Shown: one piece after another, positions 45,690 to 55,593 of the stretch | Numbering within the stretch: the stretch's first letter is position 1 | Layout: every line of letters begins with the position of its first letter | DNA from: Cyathus striatus | Taxonomy: Eukaryota; Basidiomycota; Agaricomycetes; Agaricales; Nidulariaceae | NCBI GenBank assembly: GCA_025738555.1 | Contig: JAOVFP010000006.1 | Span: forward strand, 4,836,001-4,900,000 | Length of the DNA: 64,000 nucleotides | Reading direction: 5' to 3' | The notes under the pieces: model-generated | What the model was told of the DNA's origin: nothing | Seen by the model: the letters and a program-made list of their open reading frames with translations, nothing else | Database searches by the model: none | Program-made: the position numbers and the translations under genes

Positions 45690-46961
45690 TCAAACAGCCG
45701 ACTTGGGTTCCGGATCTTCATCGTTCTTGAATCTGAGTTGTGTGATCTGTGCAATCGTCTCGGAATTACACATTTTTTCTTGCATAACTCGATATATTAA
45801 TATCATTGGAGATAGAACCTAATTTCCAATTAAGGATGAGGAATTTTCTACAGACTTGAAAGTCCCTCTCACCTGGACTTGTCCGGTAACTTGAAAAAAA
45901 GTTGGCCCATATTTATTAAAACCAGGGTCACGTTCAACACTGTTGACATTTGTCTGAATCAACGATGCAAGCATTGTGACTTGTGCAATACCGAGAAGCG
46001 ATTGGGACTCTACCACCATTGAAGCGATACTAATATATTCGTTACCATAGCCTCTTCCTAAAACGTTTTTTATCCGACGACGACACAACAGTAGTCTTCC
46101 CACAATTAAAGTGGTAAGCATTATGTTATGGAACAGGGTAATTGCTTCGAAAAATACCAAATAAAAGTTACCGTTCTGATTAAGTATGCGTTAGAGGGAT
46201 GTTGACAACAGATACAATTTCATAATAACTACTTGATATGTTACTGCCTAGTTAGTTGGTGGGGTGGTTAACAACATATTATGAATACGAATAATTGCTT
46301 ACAAAAGGATCCAAGCCCATTATCAAATAGGACATAACAATAGCTGTATAAATACCCATTCCTAATATACAGATTATAAGTTTGTTACTTAAAATCGGAC
46401 AATATTAACGTACCTATGGATGCCGTTTGGATCAGCAAAGAAAATACAAATATACTCCATTTCGTACGCTTCAAGTCATAATAAATGATTAAGAAGCGCC
46501 ACATCTAATTAATCTAATCAGAAACATAGTATGATCCCATTTGAGAAGTTTAGTACCATGATTACGTCAACAGTCCAAGCGGCTAACATAAAGCAAACAT
46601 TCTCCAACCAGCTTGTTGGTCCGGAAATCTTATCGACAACTGAAGTTGTGCATCCAAACTTGTATAGATATTTAGTTGTGATTTGCAAAGCCCCACTAAT
46701 TTGAAGGGTACTTAAAACAAAGGCCACCGCGACGTATGCCGATAAGATCCGTTGTTGTGTAGTGAGCGGTTTCTTCCTTTTCACGTGTACGAAAAGGATG
46801 CGAAAATACGCAATAGAAATCAGCACTATTGTGCCGTATAACATTCCACCGAATATGTTGCCGTATATCCATGGCTTGATGTATAGATCCATGTAAAACG
46901 ACGTATCCTCTGTACATGCTTGACGGCCTGCGTTGAAAATGTCACTATAGTTTGTAGACAT
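45690..46961 (-). CDS. Seven-helix membrane protein (copy D)
   Basis: Five exons: 46557-46961, 46414-46504, 46303-46361, 45873-46175 and 45690-45818; phases close to 328 aa. Exons 2, 3 and 5 have the same lengths as in copy C (91, 59, 129 nt). It starts MSTNYSDIFNAGRQACTEDT; helix 1 contains IYGNIFGGMLYGTIVLISI, helix 5 HNIMLTTLIVGRLLLC, then basic RRRIKNVLGR, helix 6 ESQSLLGIAQVTMLASLI, and the end is VLSPMILIYRVMQEKM. It is the closest relative of copy C. The C-terminal tail is charged and variable. Function unknown; the extracellular loop between helices 6 and 7 varies most between copies. Confidence 0.85.
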
Positions 46962-47020
46962 TATGTTTGAAGTAGAAAGAAACGAAGAAATGAAATGTTT
47001 GACATATGTAGTTCATAAGA

Positions 47021-47026
47021 TATATA
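47021..47026 (-). promoter_or_regulatory. TATA box of seven-helix copy D
   Basis: TATATA in AAGATATATAAGTC, about 60 bp before ATG 46961, at the position equivalent to those of copies C and E. Confidence 0.5.
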
Positions 47027-47584
47027 AGTCTAGTCTATCAAAGCAGGTACAGTTGTCCTAGATACATATTAAATTATCAATATCATAGCCTTCCTTCTAT
47101 GCAACGTATCGATCAGTAGCATGTTATTCTTGGGTGTTCTCGTAACTGTCTATATCTGTGTCTATGATATGTCCTCCGAATGAGTGCACCGTATTTTCGG
47201 AGCAAATTAAGTTCGGTATTACCTTCGCATTACCTGAATGCCCTCTAGGTAGAGAGGGATATTAAAGGCTTAATTTCCGCGCTCTGAGCTCTTAGTTGTA
47301 TCTCGTCTTTCATACTTCGTAGATGCATATCAGAAAGCGTTGTGATCTCAACAAATAATAATTGATTATCATCCTGCCCATCAATATACGTCTATACATT
47401 GTAATAAAAACTGAAGGTTCTGATTTTAAACCTACATCATAGACTGAAACAGCTCCCGCCAACGTACCTGCGGATTTAAACATGTTTTAGACATGGAGTG
47501 AATAGAGCCCTTCCCACCTCATCCCTCCCACCATTCTCAAACAACCCCACCTCTTTATCTCAGCCCACCTTTGTTAGGCCGACA

Positions 47585-48560
47585 ACTTAACTGAATGCCA
47601 ATTGCAAAGGCGAGGCCCAGGTTATGGCTTCATTTTCAGTGTACACGAGGGTCCTGAGGGGTCACGTAGGGTGAGGGGGCGTGTGAGCTCGCGTGAAGGT
47701 GGCGATACTCGACGATATCTACGGAGTCACGACAAGAGTTAGTTATGTCACTATCATGAAACAGTGTGAAGAATCCAGTGTTTAGGGGACATCGGGAAGA
47801 ACGGAAGGGCGATAGGAGGGAGGATCGCAGGTAGAGAAGTGGTGGAACAAAGGAGAAGACAGATGGGAGCGAAAAATGGTGAATAGAAAATTGAACGGAA
47901 CAGGTAGTGTCTAAATTTGGAGGAAAGGAAGAGTGATGTGGGAGGCAGTGGGAGAGGAGATAGACAGGCGCAAGTGATGAGGGGAAGCACGGGCAGATGG
48001 TGGATCAATATATATATATATAGGGAAAAAGGATGAAGATAAAGGGGGATAGGGGTAGCAAAGTGGCGAAGTTGCGCAATGTGGAAAGACGTACCATAAC
48101 ATAATAGAAGGCAGTGAAATGGCCAGTGGGAATGCTAATACAACACCACAAATGTGTATGTCCACATCATGAAGTCCAGGTAAGAGCACATATCGCTTCA
48201 ACATAGTGTGCCATAGTAAGACCTATGCCTATCGCTAGGTAACCCACATCATCATCAGCTTAACATATCAACAAGTGAACTCTCCTGAGCTAAATACACT
48301 GCATCGCTCTCTCATATGCGCCGTTTCCTCAGTAGTATCTAACCCCTCGGACTCCTTCGGCATCCTCGTTAAGCATAGGTGTTTTTATGGATGGTAGTGT
48401 TGATTTTGTAGTTACAGAGTAGGAGTTACGAGTACAAGGTTGAAGTTGCCATGTCAAGGTGGGAGACTGTTGTCTGTGGATTAGCGGGAGGAAAGCTAAG
48501 GTGACCCTTTGAACGACATGGTTCGATGTTGACGTTGAAAAGGCACCCGAGCCGGGCCGA
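47585..48560 (-). pseudogene. Five-helix membrane protein gene, strongly decayed copy (P3)
   Basis: On the minus strand, 47605-47665 matches exon 5 of the intact gene (plus strand ATTGCAAAGGCGA.GCCCA in both). 48115-48190 matches exon 3, including the stretch over CATGAAGTCCAGG. The promoter-like region 48330-48560 matches those of the other units. Exons 2 and 4 are not recognisable. It is the upstream partner of seven-helix copy D. The 3.5 kb TIR element begins at its 5' edge. Confidence 0.55.
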
Positions 48561-48564
48561 CCAT

Positions 48565-51500
48565 ATGGAAAGCCTAACAACCACGCTCAATTCCATCAAA
48601 TAGAATTGAGTTCCGACGATCGGCAATTCCGGCTTCTCGGTTAGTGCTTTTCGGTTGCGGACATCAATCTGTCAAATCCAATAAATCAATAAGGCCGACA
48701 AGCGGCAAGGCCCGCTACCTAATACAACCTGATTATCTCCAATAAACATATAATATATTATTTATATATGTAGTTAGACCTGTTGAAGTGCACAAGCAGG
48801 TGTATCACTGAAGGTTCATTGAATGGGACATCACATAAATTTATTCTTAATAATCCCAGAAGTTCCAGTCATCCTTAGTACCTGCAGGTGTTACTTATCA
48901 ATAAGTTCACTATCATCTCAGCCCAATTTCCAAGGCCCACAAGCTACAATCAGTATAAATTAGCAAGAGAATATGTGGGATCACATAGAGTTCACAAGAG
49001 CAGATCCATCTATTATGTTCTGGTGAGGAGACATTTTGTCATCAAAGGATAGTCCTGAATGTCTGGTTGACAATTGGTCGACGATGTACCAAACATGGTA
49101 AGTATGTAGAAGCTCCAAGCAGTTAGGATATGGGAATGACCAATATTTCAAGCTTACATGTGGTGGCCAAAAGTAATGGCAATCATGCATTTTTCCTACT
49201 AAAAATGCGAGGCATTCTCACATTAATTAGAATGTAGCACACTACACTCTGTTCAGACCACCTTGAAATTCTGTATATATACTTTCCATGATGTATACTA
49301 CTGGAACGAAACTTTATAACATAATGGACTTATTTAATGGCGTGATATACACAATCTAATTCACCAGCTATATTTGTGTCATACAATCTACAAATTAGCT
49401 TACAGAAGTTGTTCTTGTTGGTATTTCTACATGATATCTTGGACATATGATGTACTATATATGTAGTATAAAGTATATAAATATCAAAAGATACAGGCAA
49501 TTGTATACTGAGATACTTATAATGATATTTATGTGAGTCTTCTTAATTGTTAAACCTGATAAATTGCATATTTAACTGGTATATAGACTAATGTAGCACT
49601 ACAGAAATTCCTAAGGATATGTAGAATTCATGCTTCAGAACAGTACTGTACACACAGTATGATATTTACTGGTAGGAGATGAAACACATATATCAATTAT
49701 GTGTGATCAAACTTAATACTCATATTTTCAGTACAATAATGAAGCAATCTTTAAATCATCTGGATATTATATTAGGTGGTATACAAGTTATGTCTCAGAG
49801 AAATTTAAATTTTGAACAGTTCTGTAGCTCTCAAAGTGCTCTGTTGGTCAATGAATCATTTCCCTTAAGAAAATGCAGCTTCATAGAAAAATTGCTTATA
49901 ATATGCCACCAAGATATTAAATTCAATCCTAACTTTAAATACACGTAGTTCACACTATTTAAAATATATAATCAAATTTTCGAGGTATTCTGAGCTGTGC
50001 GTAACGTGCTACCACCCGGGCCGCTCGACGATGCAAGAAACCATTCTCGTTATTAATATGTGTGGGAATTGTTGTTAGTTGCCATCATTTTTGGCAACCA
50101 CGTGTATTTAAACTCCGGTTGATGGGAGGTGTTCGCTCTGCAAAAAACGAGTTTTCATCGCCCTACATAACCCTACTACCTTAAAAGGTAGCGGGAATAT
50201 CAATTTGGCGATTCCAAATCTGCGGGGATAATACTAGCGATATCTATATTATGTAGTGGAAATCAATATTCTATAGACCTCTGTGGTATGTAATTCGAGT
50301 TGTATTAGTTGATAAGCACAGTATTATATAGCACAAGGGTGATTTTCAAGTGTTTTTGTACATTATCGCGTACATGATAGTGCTGAATCACTTCTACCGT
50401 GCTAGATACTCGTGTAAAACTCCAGAAAATCCAGATTCAGTAATGATTTCATTGTGATTTACTTCAGATGCAAAGTTTAGCTATAGCTGCCTGTATTCAT
50501 TTTCCACATCTGTCTGCTAGTTGAATACTACATTTTAAATACTTTGAAGACTCGGAGATTGTGGTTTGTTATGTGAAATTGCAGCATTGGTGCGATGCCT
50601 GGGGAACGAGGTTGGAGTCCGTGGGAGAAAGTGAGAGCGAGCGGGAACAATGCGTCGACAAGCCTAATGACTGAATACCTAATAATAATGATCGCGTGAT
50701 TATGATAACTTAGGAATTTGTGAAGTAGTGAGTTTGTATTGGTTCTCAGTTACAAATGATAATATTAGGGGGGGTCAGAGTGCTGTAGATTCAGATGTTG
50801 ATTTAGGAATCGCAGTTTTTCTCCAAAACTGAACGTATATACTTGGGAATTTTGTCACTTTTATGGTGTATACTCAGGCATTGAGCGTGAAATACTACCT
50901 TTAAAGTCCCTCATGATTGAGATGCACATCACTAGTAAATTCCGAAGCAACTCAAGAGCGGTTATAACTTCCCAGCGGAATGTACTACATTTAACATAAG
51001 TATCGCACTACAATCTCACGATGCACATCATAATCAATGTTAATGAAATTTGAGTCATCCTCAGCTCGATGATCCTGGGTAGTGTATTATAATCTAGTTC
51101 GTTATTGCATTTTAATTACAACTAATAACAAGATACAGAATACATTATAATTTTACTACATAGTTATATGCGGTTTGAAATGCTAAAGTAATTATACATA
51201 GCAGTCGTGATTTACAACAAGATATGTAGTGATTACTATTGTCAGAGAAGAAATAATAATGCTTAGATACTTATGTGATTGCTCATTAGCAGAGTTAAGA
51301 ATTGGTCTCAATCGATACGATGCAGAATCAGCGGATGTCAGTGGATTTTTAACTGTACAACTAATCATATACATCGTGCGATGAATTACAACGTAACACT
51401 ATATTGACACTGTTCGTTGTTCCCTTAGCTTTGCACTGGAATGGAAGTGCGTGTGTTGAAGAACCGCTACAGTTGTAGTCAGGGAAAGGACATTTAAAAT

Positions 51501-52052
51501 ATAAATAGCTTACATCCCCACAGAACTATGTCAAGAAGCTCTCATTTCTTTTTATAACCTTATGACAAGTAGTGACCTTAGAGAAACTCATGATATAGTC
51601 GCAAAACTCAGGGTAATTGAAGTCTTCCGGCTCATTCACCCAGTGTGTCGCACAATCTACTCTTCCACATTTAACATTTGAAATGAATTTATTTACTATT
51701 AAGAACGATAATGAAATCATATGGATTTACTGGGTGCTCTATGAGAGTAACATATAATATTCCCTGTGAAGGCATGCTTGGGGTAGGAAAGGGAGTGATG
51801 TAGTAAGCCGGTACATAGTGCCATCTCAACCTAATTTGGCTAAGTAGACATTTACGCTCTGGCTAATAAAAATTGGAACGGAAATTATTGTTTTCAGAGG
51901 TAAAAACCTGAAATTGAAGATCAATTTACGGATATTAGATATGGGTTTGCGCTTTTGTGTGGGCGCAAATCTAACCGAGGAGCCGAAAATGCCGAATGTC
52001 GGAACTAAAATTTTGATTGATGGGAATGAGCGTGGTTGTTAGGCTTTCCATA
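48565..52052. mobile_element. 3.5 kb TIR element, MULE-like, non-autonomous
   Basis: 48565-48644 and 51971-52051 are inverted copies over about 80 bp with scattered mismatches (outer sequence ATGGAAAGCCTAACAACCAC). CGACCAT occurs on both outer sides (48558-48564 and 52053-52059), a 7-bp candidate target duplication with one extra base on the right. Long TIRs and a 7-9 bp duplication suit Mutator-like elements; this class is inference. The interior is A/T-rich and has only small ORFs (for example 49679-49948), so no transposase is seen. A hairpin terminus of another repeat lies at about 50170-50215, suggesting nesting. Confidence 0.7.
50165..50230 (-). repeat. AGGTAGT hairpin terminus, second copy
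   Basis: CATAACCCTACTACCTTAAAAGGTAGCGGGAAT matches in inverted orientation the hairpin end at 9250 and that at 57780. It lies inside the 3.5 kb TIR element. Its adjoining interior would extend leftward from here. Confidence 0.5.
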
Positions 52053-52076
52053 CGACCATGTAAACTGGGTTCAAAC

Positions 52077-52945
52077 TCATCCAAGACTTTCCCACAGTAT
52101 GTCAGTATTGTTCTGTTTGGCTAGAACCTAATTGGCCAAAGATTAACAAGTTTTTATGGTTTTGTAAAGTTTCAATCACCCGTAATTGTCCAACGACTTG
52201 ATAAAATGTTGTGGCATACATCGCTATGTTAAAACTACTACGATACTCTGTAATTACTGTTGCAAGCATTGCCAATTGAACAATTCCGAGAATTACCTGC
52301 GACTCCACCACCATCGAAGCTATGCTAGTATATTCACTCCCGCAACGTATGTCTAAAACCTTCCGAATCCGACGACGACATAACAGTAGTCTTCCCACAA
52401 TTAAAGTGGTAAGAATTATGTTCTGAACCAGGGTGACTGCTTCAAAAATAATTAAATAAAAAGCACCGCCCTGATTAACTAGGTGTCAGTGTAATATCTC
52501 AATCAGTGTAATTTCATTGAAGGTAATTACTTGATGCTTATAAGCCTGGTTAGTTGGTAGTTAACAACGTGTCGTGAGTACGAATGATTTAACATAAAGC
52601 AAATATTCTCCAGCCAGCTTCTTCGTGCGGTAAACATACCATAGTTTGGATTTGTACATCCGAATTTGTCAAGTTGTATCCTACAAAGTCCCACCAATTT
52701 GGAGGGCACTTAAAACAAAGGCCACCGCGACGTATGCCGATAATATCCGTTGTTGCACGCTGAGCGGTTTTTTGGCTTTGAGATACATAACGAGGATGTT
52801 CAAATACGCAATCACAATTAGCACTATTACATCATATAACATTCCAGCGAATATGTTGCCGTATATCCATGGCTTGATATACAGGTCCATGTAAATCGTT
52901 GTGTAATCTGAACAAGATTGAAGGCCGGCATCGAAGACTCTGCAG
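52077..52945 (-). pseudogene. Seven-helix membrane gene, deleted copy (E)
   Basis: Exon 1 homology runs from about 52945 (VFDAGLQSCSDYTTIYMDLY, no in-frame ATG because of a frameshift) through WIYGNIFAGMLYDVIVLIVI to a short deletion at LQIGGTL. It resumes with DKFGCTNPN and ends at ENICFML near 52590, where it joins sequence equivalent to intron 3 of copy D. The end of exon 1 and exons 2 and 3 are thus deleted. Exon 4 (52180-52470) is intact: EAVTLVQNIILTTLIVGRLL. Exon 5 keeps only VLA at 52119-52127 before unrelated sequence. Its upstream partner is the intact five-helix gene. Confidence 0.8.
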
Positions 52946-53005
52946 ACATTATATAAGAGGAAAGAAACGAAGAAACGAATGCTTAATCATGCGCGGGTCC
53001 TAGGA

Positions 53006-53011
53006 TATATA
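53006..53011 (-). promoter_or_regulatory. TATA box of decayed seven-helix copy E
   Basis: GGATATATAAG with the flanking CCAAAGCA seen before copy C. The promoter is preserved although the gene is dead. Confidence 0.45.
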
Positions 53012-53682
53012 AGCCTACCAAAGCAACCATCTGTTCAACAAGTTACGAGTGCACATCGAAGCATAAGTCCACGAAATTAGCGTCGTCCTAGACACCTATT
53101 CAATTGTCAATATCATAGCCTTCTTTCTACACAAGATATCTATCAGTACCTTGTTCTTTGGGTATTCTCGTAACCGTCTATAATTGTGTCTCTGATGTGT
53201 CGTCTAAATGCGTGCGCCGTATATACAAATGGATTTGGGGTTCGATATCACTTTGCGTTGTCTGAAGGCGCTCGTAGAGAAGCAATATTAAAGGCTTAAT
53301 TTTCGCGCTGTAGTTACGCACTCTCAGGTGTATCCCGTCTTGTATACTTAGTAGATGAATATTACGAAGCGTTTGGATGTCAACGACCAAGAACAATTGA
53401 TTACTATCAAGACCATTAACAACCTCTACACATTATAAACTCCTAAAATTAAATGAGCAGCCTGGAGTAAGGCGTCCCCAGTTAACGTATTTGCAGTTTT
53501 AGAGGCAGAATGAATAAGTCATTTTTCATCTAACTAATCGTATAGGTTTCTACCGCGGTAAAGAGCACTTACACATCCCGCAGTATTATTGAAAACAGCT
53601 TATTATAGACAATCATATGGGTATACAAATACACATTTCTAACCGTATCCAAAAACTCACCCACCCCACCCCAGCCTCCCAG
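53012..53682. other. Intergenic within array unit 3
   Basis: Sequence between the five-helix gene's 3' end and the seven-helix promoter. The stretch 53085-53420 resembles 47080-47400 in the neighbouring unit (CAATATCATAGCCTTC, GTTCGGTATTAC-like phrases), supporting unit duplication. No gene. Confidence 0.5.
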
Positions 53683-55540
53683 CTAATTCTTCTCCACATC
53701 CCCACGTATCACCCTCACCCTCCCCTCGCGCTTCTCGCTACCCCCATCCCTTTTCTCAACCTCCCGCATTTCACGAACTCGCCCAGCCTCTACCCTCCCC
53801 CCATCTTCAAACCACACCCTCTCCCTCCTTAACCCGCGCTTCGTAATCCACACACATCCCAACGCACTAACACTCGCCCACAAAAAGAACTGTCCCAGCA
53901 CCCATCCGAAAGCAAATTGCAAAGGCGAAGCCCATGTAACTGCTGCTGTTATGCCTGTGTATACTAGTGTGCTGAGTGTCCAGTATAGTGTGAGGAAGCG
54001 CATGAGGGATCGGAAGGGTGGTGAGACGCGATATCTGTAATGTAAAGAGTTAGTTAAGTTTCCACGTTGAAACAGTATGAAGAAATAGGGAAACATGAGA
54101 AAAGGAAGGAAGAACGGGAACGCGAAGATGGAATGAACTCAGATAAGAGTGGGAATAAACACTTGCAAAGAAACGGAAGGAGCTATGCATATGAAGAGAA
54201 CACAACAGAGGGACTATGGGAATAGACAAAACTATAGAAGGGAGCAGACGGCAACACGATGATCATAGCATAAGGGGATGGAAGAACAGTAGGAAGAGAA
54301 AAAGCTAAAACACAAAAAACACGTACCGATCATGCATAACGCCCCTCCACCCCCTCCCAAGCTTAAAATCAACGCTCCCCACATCCTCAACTACGTAAAA
54401 TACCGCAGGTTTCATTGGATTACCACTCGGTTCGCTTGAGCAGCGCACGGGGAGGACGGGCTCTAGGAGTGAGTAGAAGAAGACTATACCGATGGGGAGG
54501 ACGAGGAGGGGGGTTGACATTAGGGAGAAGTTGCTAGGGGAGCGGGGTAAGTTGGTTGTTTGAGACTGGGGAGAAGGGAAGGGAGGAGGGAGGGAGGGTA
54601 AAGGAAGGAAGGAAAGGAAGGCATGGGATATGAGCATCGAGAATTGGGAATGACGAGAGTGGTGCAAATAGAGCAGAAGCTTTATGTGATGCGAGTGTGA
54701 GAGCGAGTGTAATTGGAAGAGAAAGAAAACAACGAAAGGGGTGCAAAAGAACGAAGAAAAAGAATGACACGTACTATAACGGAATAGCAGGCGCAATAGC
54801 CAACGGAAACGCAAACACGAACAGTGCGAATGTGTACGTCCACATTACGAAGTCGAGGTGCCACCATGTATCGCTTCCTAGGGGGCCGTAGTAGAATCGA
54901 TAGCGTACCACTGTAATGCGGGTCAGTATGTGTCGTCACTGAGTAGAAGGGGGATGGAGGGGAAAGGGGGGAGGGAGAAAGCGGGAGGAGGGAGAAAGAA
55001 GTGAGGAAGGAGAAGGGGGGAGGGGAAGGAAACGAGGAGGGAGAAGGGAGAACGACGTACATCGATAGAGCCTAAATGGTGCATCAAAGCACGATGAAAG
55101 CCCCAACGCAGCAGACGATATACCAATCACTTCTTTCTCCGTCATCGACGTAACTAGTTCCCATCATCAGCAAGCGAAAGAAGGGAGCAAGGGGAGAATA
55201 TACAGTTTCGCAAGAGGTAGAATAGCAGACACGGTATGAGGAGGTTGCAGAATATGAGAAAAGCGATGTAGGAGAGGACACTGCTCCATCGGAAGGAGAA
55301 CTGCAACTGCGGTAGATCGTCCTTTTCGGTGGTATCGGTACTTGAGGCTGTTGTTCGAGTGTGGACAGGGACGACTTCAGTCTTGGGATCCTTTTCCGCA
55401 CCACCTTCCTCCCCTCTCGTGCTCTTCACCTCACCACTCTCCACCCCCGACCCTGACCCTGACCCCGACCTCGCCGTCGTTGTCGTCGAACTCGAACTCG
55501 ATTCTCGTATTTGCGCAGTATGTTGTAGTGGATGCGCCAT
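53683..55540 (-). CDS. Five-helix membrane protein, intact copy
   Basis: Exons 55204-55540, 55061-55153, 54775-54910, 54327-54533 and 53683-54034; all introns GT-AG, phases close to 374 aa. The N-terminal 85 residues are polar and Ser/Thr/Gly-rich (ARSGSGSGSG). Helices: VLSYIAFLIFCNLLIPCLLF (about 88-110), FALFVFAFPLAIAPAIPL (about 170-190), LLVLPIGIVFFYSLLEPVLP (about 198-218), YWTLSTLVYTGITAAVTW (about 272-290) and WVLGQFFLWASVSALGCVWI (about 298-320). Conserved landmarks are SDTWWHLDFVMWTYTFAL and PAVFYVVEDVGSVDFKLG. The C-terminal 50 residues are highly charged, Arg/Glu-rich and probably cytosolic. It resembles a fungal membrane family with the WW..DFVMW signature; no function is known to me. 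Confidence 0.8.
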
Positions 55541-55585
55541 GGAAGATGTATGGGGAAAACAGGCGCGAAATCGAAAGGAGCCACA

Positions 55586-55593
55586 GTATTATA
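55586..55593 (-). promoter_or_regulatory. TATA-like box of five-helix gene
   Basis: Minus-strand TATAATAC about 46 bp before ATG 55540. The equivalent position before decayed copy P2 (about 44794) has CTATAATACAGC, so the element is shared. Confidence 0.4.
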
